A program made the translations under genes and the position numbers. From Paraflavitalea pollutisoli (lineage in GTDB: Bacteria; Bacteroidota; Bacteroidia; Chitinophagales; Chitinophagaceae), in NCBI RefSeq assembly GCF_029360705.1, contig NZ_JARKMX010000002.1, positions 669,432 to 733,431 of the forward strand: a stretch of 64,000 nucleotides of DNA. Reading direction: 5' to 3'. Within the stretch, counting starts at the first letter, position 1, and every line of letters begins with the position of its first letter. The notes below the pieces were generated by a model that saw nothing but the letters and a program-made list of their open reading frames with translations, did no database searches and was not told where the DNA came from. Shown in pieces: positions 56,119-64,000 of the stretch.

Positions 56119-56550
56119 TTATTCTTCTACAAAACCGCGGAGTGACCGGCCGATGATATAATCCCAGCCTTGCTGGTGACTGGCGGCGGATACCTTTTCG
56201 GGGTAAGCGGCCGGCATCGTATCGAGCCCGGTATGGCTGAGACGTATACGGGTGTTTTTCTCCTCTTCCGGAAACAGTTCAAAACTGACGATGGTTTCGT
56301 GGGGATAATCATCGTAACTCCAGGTATGCACCAGTTTACTGCCCGGAACGACTTCCAATACTTTACAGCTGATCGGATATTCTTTGCCTCCGGGCTCCCC
56401 GCCAAAATATTTAAAGCTGTACCCGACTTCTGCTTTGAATACCGGGATCTTGAAATACCACTGATTCATTTTCTCTGCTACGGTGATCGCTTCCCATACT
56501 GCGGTAGGCGGTGCTTCCAATACGACTTCTGTTACAACAGGTGCTGCCAT
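56119..56550 (-). CDS. SRPBCC-domain protein (AHSA1-like)
   Basis: This 143-residue protein starts at Met 56550 (MAAPVVTEVV). An N-terminal extension in the longer frame has no support. It has the START/Bet v1-like fold of the AHSA1 family: EAPPTAVWEAITVAEKM, a central FKYFGGEPGG turn, a strand pair ending VHTWSYDDYP, and a C-terminal helix with WDYIIGRSLRG. These proteins bind small hydrophobic ligands or Hsp90-like partners, and most bacterial members are uncharacterised. It is encoded 68 bases downstream of a double-SRPBCC gene on the same strand and converges with the lipase gene. Confidence 0.88.
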   Translation of the reverse strand: MAAPVVTEVVLEAPPTAVWEAITVAEKMNQWYFKIPVFKAEVGYSFKYFGGEPGGKEYPISCKVLEVVPGSKLVHTWSYDDYPHETIVSFELFPEEEKNTRIRLSHTGLDTMPAAYPEKVSAASHQQGWDYIIGRSLRGFVEE

Positions 56551-56618
56551 GGTAATTGCTGTTAAACGCTGGCGCAAGGTAAGAAGATGGTGGCGTTGTT
56601 CCCGCAGGAGCCACGAAA

Positions 56619-57785
56619 CTAGGGTGCCTCTTTCAACGCTTCAGGATTGTGGTCGGCGACGAGGTTGAGCCGAAGGCCATATTCCAGATAAGCTTTCAGG
56701 CCGGTGAGCACGAGCGCCCAGCCTTCCGTTTGGCCTACCAGTATTTCATGCAATCCCTCCGTACCCGCATCCCAGCCGGTTTCTTCGGCGGTAACAAATA
56801 CAGCATTTTCTCCACGTCGTGCCAACGTAATGGTTACCGTACTGTTGATATTACCCTGGGCTGGCCAGGTCCACACAATGAGCGAGTCGGATGTAAGCAT
56901 TTGCGCGGTCACGTCGCCGCTGACGCCATAATCATCCCAATACCAGGTGACGGATTTGCCCGCTTCGAGCTTACCCGTACTGCGGCTAAACCAAAATTGT
57001 GTGGTATGTGCCGGGTCGATGAAAGCCTCGAATACATCGGCGGCCGGTTTGCGGATCAGCAAGGATGCTTTGGCGGCAGGTTTAGCGCTGTTTTCGCTGA
57101 CAGTTTCCGCGGGCGAAGTGCTATCGCCCTTACGTTCCGTGGCGTGGTTGGCGCTGGCCACAATAGCGGCATCAGAATCTGCCGCAGGGCGTTGATCCAT
57201 CCCCGCTGCCGCACCAGGTGTATCTTCCCCACCAGTACTCTTTTCCGCTTCCGGCATATCGGTCAAAATGGCTTTGTATTTGTTTTTGGCCTGCTCGGCG
57301 ATCTCCTGCCACGAATGGTCGTTCCAAACAGGAATGGGCTTGTTATCCAGTGCCAGGGCCAGGGTATCCAGCACATAATGCCAACCGGGGCCAGCGCCGG
57401 TGAGGTAATGGGGCGACACCAGTTTCTCCATAAATTGCAGGTGACAGCGATTGTCGGATTTCTTCTTCAGCGCCCAATGCACAATACTGAGTTCGCCGGG
57501 AAAAGAATCACTGGTCCAAGTGTATTCGATCAACTCCCGGTCTTTCCATTGCAATACCTGGCCCACAATGGCCATGCCTTGAAAATCAATGGTCACCGTG
57601 CCGCCGACCTGTGGCTCCACGGTCGCTTTTCCCAGCCATTGGGCCAGTTGGTCAGGCTGCGTCAGGGCATTCCAGACGGTGTCGACGGAATGCGGCAGGT
57701 CTCTTTCGAAGACAATATTGAATATTTCGCCAGTGGACCGGAAATAGCCCCAATGGTTGGAAAGGTGGATTTGCTGATTCGCCAT
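56619..57785 (-). CDS. Double-SRPBCC fusion protein
   Basis: This 388-residue protein starts at Met 57785 (MANQQIHLSN). It has two AHSA1-type SRPBCC domains. The first (about 25-155) contains LPHSVDTVWNALTQPDQLAQW. The second (about 245-375) contains LIRKPAADVFEAFIDPAHTTQFW. Between them lies an acidic, Ala/Ser/Pro/Thr-rich linker of about 60-70 residues (about 180-245). Single-domain SRPBCC proteins are the norm, so the fusion is unusual. A third SRPBCC protein is encoded next to it. No frameshift is seen at the junctions. The ligand is unknown. Confidence 0.85.
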   Translation of the reverse strand: MANQQIHLSNHWGYFRSTGEIFNIVFERDLPHSVDTVWNALTQPDQLAQWLGKATVEPQVGGTVTIDFQGMAIVGQVLQWKDRELIEYTWTSDSFPGELSIVHWALKKKSDNRCHLQFMEKLVSPHYLTGAGPGWHYVLDTLALALDNKPIPVWNDHSWQEIAEQAKNKYKAILTDMPEAEKSTGGEDTPGAAAGMDQRPAADSDAAIVASANHATERKGDSTSPAETVSENSAKPAAKASLLIRKPAADVFEAFIDPAHTTQFWFSRSTGKLEAGKSVTWYWDDYGVSGDVTAQMLTSDSLIVWTWPAQGNINSTVTITLARRGENAVFVTAEETGWDAGTEGLHEILVGQTEGWALVLTGLKAYLEYGLRLNLVADHNPEALKEAP

Positions 57786-57970
57786 ATAGCAAGGTTTGTA
57801 TAGAGAAAACGCATAAATACCGGGCCGGGCATGATCACCTTGTTCATGCTTACCATTTTCGCCCACGAGATTGGCCCATGGAGCTGTGCTGCTGATGCCC
57901 CTGATTGCCCCACAATCTACTTTTATTTCCCCACCACAGCTGGCATATAATCCACATTTGCCCATATCTG

Positions 57971-58000
57971 TTCGCTGAGCCGAATACATCCTTAGATTTG
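57971..58000 (+). promoter_or_regulatory. Promoter of the jetABC operon
   Basis: TAGATTTG at 57993-58000 matches TAnnTTTG exactly. A -33-like TTCG lies at 57971-57974 with an 18-base spacer. Transcription would start about 15 bases upstream of the jetA ATG, giving a short leader. Confidence 0.45.
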
Positions 58001-58020
58001 TTGTCCACCATTATTCTTGA

Positions 58021-59496
58021 ATGACGCATCCGTTTTTTACTTACTCGAAGTTTATAAAGGATACTGTGACGCTGAAGTTGTTGCGAACGGGCAATGCCTC
58101 ATTGATACTCAGCTTCTTACACACCGCTTTTAGGGACCACGACAAGATATATATTCCCGGTCCCGACCTTATCCAGCACCTGGCCAATTACCTGCAGGAG
58201 ATCGACTATACCGATGCCGACCAGGAAACAGCTGTACGCGAGCTCGGCTACTCGTACGAAGACAAGGCCCGCAACTATATCAACCGCTGGACCGACGAAG
58301 CCTACCTGCACAATTTTATCGATGACCATAGTAAACAGGTCATGTACCAGTTGAGCCGGCACACCGCCAAGGCCTTCCAGGTGTACGACTTGCTGCAGGA
58401 GCGGGAATTTGTAGGTACGGAGAGCAAGTTTGAGGACCTATTCAATAAGTTGCAGGCCCTCGTCACGAACAGCAACAGCAATCCGGATGAACGGATTCTG
58501 GCGTTAGAAAAAGAGAAGAAAGAACTACAGGCCAAGATCAACGATATCAAACGCAGCAATACGGCCTATACCTTCGAAGGGTACCAGGTCAAAAGCCGCT
58601 GGGAAGAAATTGTTCGACTGAGCAACGAACTCACCGGCGATTTCAAAGAAGTAGAAGATAATTTCAAGGACATCTATCGGCAGATCAGTCTCGAACATGC
58701 CGATGCCAAGCTCACCAAGGGTCAGTTGCTCAAACTCACCTTCGATGCCCTCGATGAGCTGCGCGACAATGACCAGGGCAAAAGCTTTTATGCTTTCTGG
58801 ATGTTCCTGATGAATGACGAAAAGCAGGAAGAGCTGAACCAACTGACCGATGCCGTGTACCGCGTGCTGGAAACACACCAGGTAACTACGGAACACCAGA
58901 GCCTACGCAAGTTGAAGACGCGGCTGCACTACGCCGCCCGGAAGGTGCTCGACACGAACGAACTGCTGGGCTACAAGCTCAGCCGTATCGTTGCTGAAAA
59001 AGAACAGGCAGATAGACGTGCCTTGAAGGAAACATTACAGCAGGTATTCCAGATGGCCATTCAACGATTGGAAAAACCAGTGGCGGAACGTCCTTTCTAC
59101 ATCACCGTCGATGACAAACCCGAGATCAGGATGCCGCTCGAACGCAGGCCGGGGGAGAAGCCCGTCGAAAGTAAATTTGAAGCAGCCCCTAAATTGGCCA
59201 CCTTCAAACTGGATGCGGCCGAAGCACTCAATGGATTGTACGGTGATGATATGATCGATAAAGCCCTATTGCTGAAGAATATTCAGTCCATGCTGAAGGA
59301 TAAAAATCAGGTAAGCCTCAAACAGGTGGTGGAGGCCCATCCGCTGAAGAAGGGTTTGGCCGAATTATTGGCTTATATTACCCTGATCCAGCAATACGAC
59401 AAACATGCGGTGAGTGAGGAGGCGACGGAGGATATCCTGTTTGACGTGTTGCAGAAAAAACATTTACGGTTACCGCAAATAATATTCACGAAATGA
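58021..59496 (+). CDS. jetA: Wadjet JetA (DUF3375)
   Basis: This 491-residue protein matches DUF3375, the kleisin-like subunit (JetA, MksF-related) of type I Wadjet. It bridges the SMC heads in the anti-plasmid complex. The family-like N-terminus has TLKLLRTGNASLILSFLHTAF. A central helical and coiled region (about 165-200) is followed by a C-terminal winged-helix-like part. Its TGA overlaps the ATG of jetB (ATGA), which indicates translational coupling. It is the first gene of the jetABC operon. Confidence 0.88.
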   Translation: MTHPFFTYSKFIKDTVTLKLLRTGNASLILSFLHTAFRDHDKIYIPGPDLIQHLANYLQEIDYTDADQETAVRELGYSYEDKARNYINRWTDEAYLHNFIDDHSKQVMYQLSRHTAKAFQVYDLLQEREFVGTESKFEDLFNKLQALVTNSNSNPDERILALEKEKKELQAKINDIKRSNTAYTFEGYQVKSRWEEIVRLSNELTGDFKEVEDNFKDIYRQISLEHADAKLTKGQLLKLTFDALDELRDNDQGKSFYAFWMFLMNDEKQEELNQLTDAVYRVLETHQVTTEHQSLRKLKTRLHYAARKVLDTNELLGYKLSRIVAEKEQADRRALKETLQQVFQMAIQRLEKPVAERPFYITVDDKPEIRMPLERRPGEKPVESKFEAAPKLATFKLDAAEALNGLYGDDMIDKALLLKNIQSMLKDKNQVSLKQVVEAHPLKKGLAELLAYITLIQQYDKHAVSEEATEDILFDVLQKKHLRLPQIIFTK

Positions 59497-60074
59497 GTGT
59501 GACGTTGTTGCCTTATGCAAAGTCGATCGTGCAGTTGCTGAGAGGCCCGGTGTACAGCGACGACCAGGACTACTGGAACCAGATCCTGAAATACCAGGTG
59601 GAGATCACGCAGCATTTCAGCGGGTTGGGATTGGATACCGTGATACAAAAAGAAGACGGCTACGCGTTCATACGCCAGGTAGAACTGGATGACCGCGGCA
59701 GTACCATCGGCCTTATCAGCCGCCGGCCACTCACGTATGAGGTAAGCCTGTTGTGCGTACTGCTGCGCAAGCTGCTCGACGACTTCGAGATCAGCAATAC
59801 GGAGAACAAAAGATTCTTTATAAAACGCAAGCAATTGCGTGCAGAGTTGGAAACTTTCTTCAAGGAGAAAAGTAATAAGGTAAAGCTGCTGAAGGACCTC
59901 GATAGCTATATCAACCAGGTGCTGGACCTGGGCTACATCAAGGTAACGGATGCAGATGGTCAATACCGGGATGAGGATACGTTTGAAGTGCGCAGCATCA
60001 TCAAAGCACGTTTCAGCAACGATGTATGCCTGGAATTCCTAAACCAATTGAAAGAAGATGTTAAGCCTGTTTAG
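59493..60074 (+). CDS. jetB: Wadjet JetB (DUF4194)
   Basis: This 193-residue protein matches DUF4194, the MksE/KITE-like accessory subunit JetB. It has the typical start with AKSIVQLLRGPVYSDDQDYW, an internal winged-helix pattern, and KRKQLRAELETFF in the middle. KITE subunits dimerise and bind the kleisin next to the SMC heads. It overlaps jetA by 4 bases and jetC by 17 bases, so the three proteins are probably made in fixed ratio. Confidence 0.87.
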   Translation: MSVTLLPYAKSIVQLLRGPVYSDDQDYWNQILKYQVEITQHFSGLGLDTVIQKEDGYAFIRQVELDDRGSTIGLISRRPLTYEVSLLCVLLRKLLDDFEISNTENKRFFIKRKQLRAELETFFKEKSNKVKLLKDLDSYINQVLDLGYIKVTDADGQYRDEDTFEVRSIIKARFSNDVCLEFLNQLKEDVKPV

Positions 60075-63000
60075 TACCGATAGCAGCAAGGCAGGGTTCC
60101 GGTTGCACAAGATGCAATTGTACAACTGGGGCACCTTCGACGGCGCAATCTACACCATTAGTCCGGAGGGGGAGAATAGTTTGCTCACCGGCGCCAATGG
60201 TAGTGGTAAAACGACGTTGGTGCATGCCATGCTGACCTTGCTGGCAGCAGAACGCCGGATGCGCTCCTTCAACCAGAGTGCAGAAGGTAAAACAAAGAAC
60301 GAGCGTAGTGAAGACAGTTATGTGCTGGGGGAATATGGCGAAGAAACGGATAGCGAAACGGGTATTCAAACGGCCCAACGCTTACGTAGTGATAAAGCCA
60401 AAGCGTATTCCATCCTCATTGGCACTTTTAAGAACGAAGATCGTTTTGTGAGCCTCGTGCAGTGCCGCTGGTATAGCCAGGGAGAATTGAAGAAGAGCTT
60501 TATCGTGGCCCATGCCGAATTGAGCATCGAAGAAGATTTCAAGCATTTTGATGCAGCCGGCAACTGGAAGAAACTATTGCGCCAACGCTTTCCCAAACGG
60601 GGCAGCAAGGACCTGATAGAGTTCTTCGACGGCCCCAAAGAATACGGACAGAAGGTGCGGCATTATTTCGGTATGCGGAGCGAGAAGGCACAGATGCTAT
60701 TTAACCAAACGATCAGCTTAAAGATATTGGGTAGCCTGGATGATTTCATCCGCAACCAGATGCTGGAAGAGGCTGATATGGAAACAGAGTTCCTCAACCT
60801 CAAGGATCAGTTCCAGATGTTGAGCGACACACACACGGCGATCGAAAAGACCGTAAAGCAGATCGAGCTGCTGTTGCCCATTCAAGACCTGCACCAGAAA
60901 GAACTGGAGCTGAAGAAGCAATCGGAATACTACGAGAACCTGCAACAGATACAGCCCCTCTATTTTGCTATGCTCGAAAGCGGGTTGCTGAGCGAACTGA
61001 TCGAAGAAGCCAACCAACAATTGGTGACTGTTAAAAAGAGTAAGCAGGAACTGGAAAACCATATTGCCAGCACCGATGAACGCGAGCGTAAGATCGACAG
61101 TGATATCCGCAACAGCGATATCGGTCGGCAGATCGCCGACCTTGAACGCGAGCAGCGACAACTGGAAGCAAAGAAGCAGCAGCAGATCAGCCAAAGTGAT
61201 CAGTTAAATGAATGGCTGCGCAGTGCCGGCTTTGGTGTCAATCCCTCTAAACTGGAACTGGAGCGATACCGGGAAAAAGCAGGCCAGCAGATGACAACGC
61301 TGGATAATGATATTGCCGTGGCACGTCGCAAGCTTTACCAGGCCGAAGATGTGATCGCGGTGCAACAGCGTGAGTATGATCAACTGGACCGGGAGATCTC
61401 CAGCCTGCGCCAGCAGAAGAATAATATTACCGGTAGGGTAGCGCAGATCAGGGCCGAGATCCTGGAACATTGCGACGCCTCACCCGATGAGATCCCTTTT
61501 ATCGGCGAGCTGATCCAGGTGAAACCGGAAGAACACAAATGGGAGCCTGCGTTGGAGAACCTGTTACATGGGTTTGCCTTGCGCATGATCATCCCTACGA
61601 AGTATTACCAGCAAGCTACCAGCTTTATCAACGAAAACGATCTGCGTGGCAGGATCGTTTATCACCATTACCACAAAGACGAAGGCCTGGGCCGCATGAT
61701 GAAGGCCGACCGCGACAGTATACTGCACAAGTTGGAGCTTCGAGAGGAGTCGCCTTATGCCAATTGGGTTTATGAGCAATTGCTGCAGTCGTATGACTAT
61801 GCCGCAGTGCAGAATGTGAAGCAGTTGCAGCAATACGATAAGGCAATCACGGTGCAGGGCCTTACCAAGAACAGGCACCGCCATGAAAAGAATGACAGTC
61901 CCGACGCCAGGCGTCGCCAGCAATATGTATTGGGGTGGGATAACCACGCCAAGATCAAGTCGCTGGTAAAGGACCTCGCGGAACTGGAAAAGGCCATCGA
62001 AGAAAGTAAACGACAGAGCAAGAAACAGGAGTTGCAGATCAGAGAGCTGGAGCTGAAACAGGGGACACTACGACAGATCATAGACGTCAAAGAATTTGAG
62101 GCGATTGACTGGAAGGCTACCACTACGACCATCGAGCAGACCAACAAACAGTTACTCGCCTTACAGAAGGGCAACAAGACGATGGAGACCTTGCGCAGTC
62201 AGCAACAGGTATTGCGGGAGGAGCTGCGTCAGTTGAAGGTGGAGCATGAAACGATGGCGGAGAAAATGGGTCGGTTAAAAAATAAGATCGAAGGATGGAA
62301 TATGTCTTTCCAACGGTCGGAGGATATTAAGAATGGCTATGCCGGCGTGGATGTAGATCTTTTCTTACCGCTCATAGAAACCTATATCAAAGAAGAAATA
62401 GATTATACCATCGACCTCGATGTGCTGGATAAGGTGCGCAACCAGATACGTACCTCTATCCGCAAAAAAGCGATGGTGTATGTAGAGGATGTACAAAATA
62501 CTACACGCAAGCTGGAACAGGCCATGCGTCGTTTCAAGAATCCGGACGATGCATCACTGCATGCACGGTTCCCGGATTGGAAGAACAGCACTTTTACCCT
62601 GAGTGACAGTGCAGAGTTTGTGGCAGAGTATATTGTATTGCTGAGCAAGTTGCAGCAGGAGGAACTGAAGGAACAGCAGCAACGCTTTAAGAAGTACCTG
62701 AACGAAGAGATGATCAACCGCATGAGCAGTTTCAAGGAAGGGCTGGATGCGGAAGCGGCGAAGATCAAAGACAATATCAGCAAGTTGAACCAGGCGTTGA
62801 AGGCGATCACCTACCGGCAGAACCCCAAGACGTTTATTCAGTTGGATGTAAAGGAAGAGTTGAACCAGCAGATCAAGGATTTCAAGCACCAGCTGAATAA
62901 CTGGAAGCCTAACCTGGCTGAATACCAACGTACGCAGGACGACAGTATCCTGGAGAATAGTTTTATCAAGATCAAGGACCTGCTCGATGAACTAACGAAG

Positions 63001-63486
63001 CAGGAGAACTGGCGCCGTGAGGTGTTGGATGTAAGGAACTGGTTGAAGTTTACGGCGAAAGAGGTGAAGGCGGAAGATATGGTAACGGTGCATCGCAGCT
63101 ATACGGGCACGGAAAAGTTGAGTGGGGGAGAGCAGGCCCAGCTGACGTATACGATCCTGGGTTCGGCAATTGCGCACCAGTTTGGTATACACAGTGATGG
63201 TTATGAAACCAAATCATTCCGTTTCATTTGTGTGGACGAGGCTTTCAGCCGGCAGGATGAGGAGAAGGCGCGTTACCTGATGGATCTTTGCCGTCAATTG
63301 CATTTGCAGTTGATGGTAGTATCACCCGCGAAGGCAGATGAAGTGAAGATCGTAGAGCCTTATATTTCTAAAGTGCATTTCGTGTATCGGCGCAATCACC
63401 GGGACAGCGTGGTGTATGATATGAGCATCATGCAGTTTCAGGAGAACCGGGCGAAGTTTCTGGGTAAGAAAAAGGCGGATGCGTAG
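60058..63486 (+). CDS. jetC: Wadjet JetC (SMC/MukB-like ATPase)
   Basis: This 1142-residue ATPase is the SMC-like motor of type I Wadjet. The Walker A GANGSGKT is at 45-52 (Lys51). Two long coiled-coil arms (about 220-400 and 620-950) surround a hinge region near 450-560. The C-terminal head has the ABC signature LSGGEQ at 1021-1026 and the Walker B ICVDEAF with Asp1060 and Glu1061. All motifs needed for ATP hydrolysis are present. In Wadjet the complex extrudes DNA loops, detects small circular DNA and activates the JetD nuclease. A JetD gene (DUF3322/DUF2220) is not found after jetC or elsewhere in the window. Confidence 0.92.
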   Translation: MLSLFSTDSSKAGFRLHKMQLYNWGTFDGAIYTISPEGENSLLTGANGSGKTTLVHAMLTLLAAERRMRSFNQSAEGKTKNERSEDSYVLGEYGEETDSETGIQTAQRLRSDKAKAYSILIGTFKNEDRFVSLVQCRWYSQGELKKSFIVAHAELSIEEDFKHFDAAGNWKKLLRQRFPKRGSKDLIEFFDGPKEYGQKVRHYFGMRSEKAQMLFNQTISLKILGSLDDFIRNQMLEEADMETEFLNLKDQFQMLSDTHTAIEKTVKQIELLLPIQDLHQKELELKKQSEYYENLQQIQPLYFAMLESGLLSELIEEANQQLVTVKKSKQELENHIASTDERERKIDSDIRNSDIGRQIADLEREQRQLEAKKQQQISQSDQLNEWLRSAGFGVNPSKLELERYREKAGQQMTTLDNDIAVARRKLYQAEDVIAVQQREYDQLDREISSLRQQKNNITGRVAQIRAEILEHCDASPDEIPFIGELIQVKPEEHKWEPALENLLHGFALRMIIPTKYYQQATSFINENDLRGRIVYHHYHKDEGLGRMMKADRDSILHKLELREESPYANWVYEQLLQSYDYAAVQNVKQLQQYDKAITVQGLTKNRHRHEKNDSPDARRRQQYVLGWDNHAKIKSLVKDLAELEKAIEESKRQSKKQELQIRELELKQGTLRQIIDVKEFEAIDWKATTTTIEQTNKQLLALQKGNKTMETLRSQQQVLREELRQLKVEHETMAEKMGRLKNKIEGWNMSFQRSEDIKNGYAGVDVDLFLPLIETYIKEEIDYTIDLDVLDKVRNQIRTSIRKKAMVYVEDVQNTTRKLEQAMRRFKNPDDASLHARFPDWKNSTFTLSDSAEFVAEYIVLLSKLQQEELKEQQQRFKKYLNEEMINRMSSFKEGLDAEAAKIKDNISKLNQALKAITYRQNPKTFIQLDVKEELNQQIKDFKHQLNNWKPNLAEYQRTQDDSILENSFIKIKDLLDELTKQENWRREVLDVRNWLKFTAKEVKAEDMVTVHRSYTGTEKLSGGEQAQLTYTILGSAIAHQFGIHSDGYETKSFRFICVDEAFSRQDEEKARYLMDLCRQLHLQLMVVSPAKADEVKIVEPYISKVHFVYRRNHRDSVVYDMSIMQFQENRAKFLGKKKADA

Positions 63487-63510
63487 GCTTCCACCAAACT
63501 GAAAATACAA

Positions 63511-63541
63511 AAGCCGTTCATGATCGTGAACGGCTTTTTTT
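63511..63541 (+). terminator. Terminator after jetC
   Basis: The perfect 10-base stem AAGCCGTTCA/TGAACGGCTT with a 6-base loop is followed by TTTTTT. It lies 24 bases beyond the jetC stop, so the operon ends here without a fourth gene. Confidence 0.9.
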
Positions 63542-63625
63542 ATTCGTTACAGGGTGTATAACAATATCGTTTGAAGGGGGCAGTATGCGGCAGCGTTATG
63601 TGTTATTTAGCTCACCGTATAGAAA

Positions 63626-63655
63626 CAAAAAAGCCCTGTAGTAAACTACAGGGCT
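63626..63655 (-). terminator. Terminator of the rRNA operon
   Basis: The perfect 10-base stem AGCCCTGTAG/CTACAGGGCT with a 4-base loop is followed on the minus strand by TTTTTTG. It lies 8 bases after the 3' end of the 5S gene. Confidence 0.85.
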
Positions 63656-63662
63656 CAATAAA

Positions 63663-63773
63663 TATGGCAGCTACCTACTCTCCCGCATTGTTGTGCAGTA
63701 CCATCGGCCATGAGGGGCTTAACTACTCTGTTCGGTATGGGAAGAGGTGAACACCCTCGGTAAAACCACCATA
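63663..63773 (-). rRNA. rrf: 5S ribosomal RNA
   Basis: The minus strand gives a 111-base 5S sequence. The ends TATGG/CCATA pair, and the conserved cores are TTCACCTCTTCCCATACCGAAC and GTTAAGCCCCTCATGGCCGATGG (given in part). It lies about 130 bases downstream of the 23S end and next to the terminator. End positions may be off by a base or two. Confidence 0.93.
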
Positions 63774-63900
63774 AGAAGGTAATACCGGATTTGATTTGAT
63801 CTTGCGACCATGATTATCCAGTCAATAAGTTACATATTGGGAAGTTGTAAATGAACAGCAACAGATATTAACCATGTTGTATTCACAAAATTGATTAAAA

Positions 63901-64000
63901 AAATTAAAGCGTACGGGCAATTAGTACTACTCGACTTTACTGTTACCAGTTTTACATCTGTAGCCTATCAACGTCGTAGTCTCCGACGACCCTTAAAAGA
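63901..64000 (-). rRNA. rrl: 23S ribosomal RNA, 3' end only
   Basis: The minus strand reads as the conserved end of bacterial 23S rRNA, including TTAAGGGTCGTCGGAGACTA and GTTGATAGGCTACAGATGTA. It ends near AATTGCCCGTACGCTTTAA. The gene continues beyond the right edge. The exact 3' end is approximate (63901-63905). Confidence 0.92.

Noticed and set aside
56649..57803. Plus-strand frame of 384 codons across the double-SRPBCC gene
   Set aside because: The minus-strand frame carries two clear SRPBCC domains; the antisense product has no motif or signal.
1..64000. CRISPR array, prophage or insertion sequence
   Set aside because: No spaced direct repeats, transposase, integrase or phage structural gene was seen anywhere in the window.

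Overview
The window looks like chromosomal DNA of a Bacteroidota bacterium, most likely a Chitinophagaceae-type soil or rhizosphere organism (inference). The evidence is two SusC/SusD pairs, a membrane-anchored SusR-like regulator, several promoter boxes matching the Bacteroidota -7 consensus TAnnTTTG, PurL as one large polypeptide, hybrid histidine kinases with CHASE3-like sensors, and a 5S/23S pair of Bacteroidota type.

Layout. 1-2328 is the 5' part of a hybrid sensor kinase gene cut by the left edge. A tRNA-Asn with promoter and terminator follows (2.5-2.7 kb), then a near-empty stretch and a DinB-like exported protein. At 3.9-4.8 kb lies an alpha/beta hydrolase gene broken by an in-frame TAG. 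From 21273 down to 4870 runs a tightly packed 12-gene minus-strand operon: SusC, SusD, MFS, FAD oxidoreductase, EEP phosphatase, metallophosphatase, polyol-type MFS, 2-hydroxyacid dehydrogenase, two FGGY kinases, a histidine phosphatase and a GDPD phosphodiesterase. A divergent DeoR/GlpR regulator sits at its head. I read this as an uptake and degradation system for a phosphorylated polyol or sugar, perhaps a phosphodiester-linked one such as teichoic-acid-type material (inference).

22.5-30.7 kb holds housekeeping and signalling genes: purL, an ECF sigma factor with a four-helix membrane partner, a hybrid kinase with Hpt, and a LytTR response regulator. 30.9-34.3 kb holds dps and an esterase/bicupin/SDR group with two tiny relic ORFs between its members. 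34.4-38.4 kb contains an orphan class I isoprenoid-synthase-like protein, an acetylesterase-like hydrolase, a histone-H1-like Lys/Ala-rich protein and a DUF1266 protein. 38.5-47.9 kb is a starch-type Sus locus (SusR-like regulator, SusC, SusD, SusE, GH13 amylase). 48.2-57.8 kb carries a GlxA-type AraC regulator, a heme-oxygenase-fold-like protein, an LLM flavin oxidoreductase, a short AraC protein, a YbbP/YbbA/TesA-type module and two SRPBCC proteins, one of them a double-domain fusion.

The right end holds the most notable system: jetA-jetB-jetC of a type I Wadjet (SMC-type plasmid defence) system, translationally overlapped and preceded by a good promoter. No jetD nuclease gene is present: the operon ends at a strong terminator, and the 5S and 23S rRNA genes follow on the other strand.
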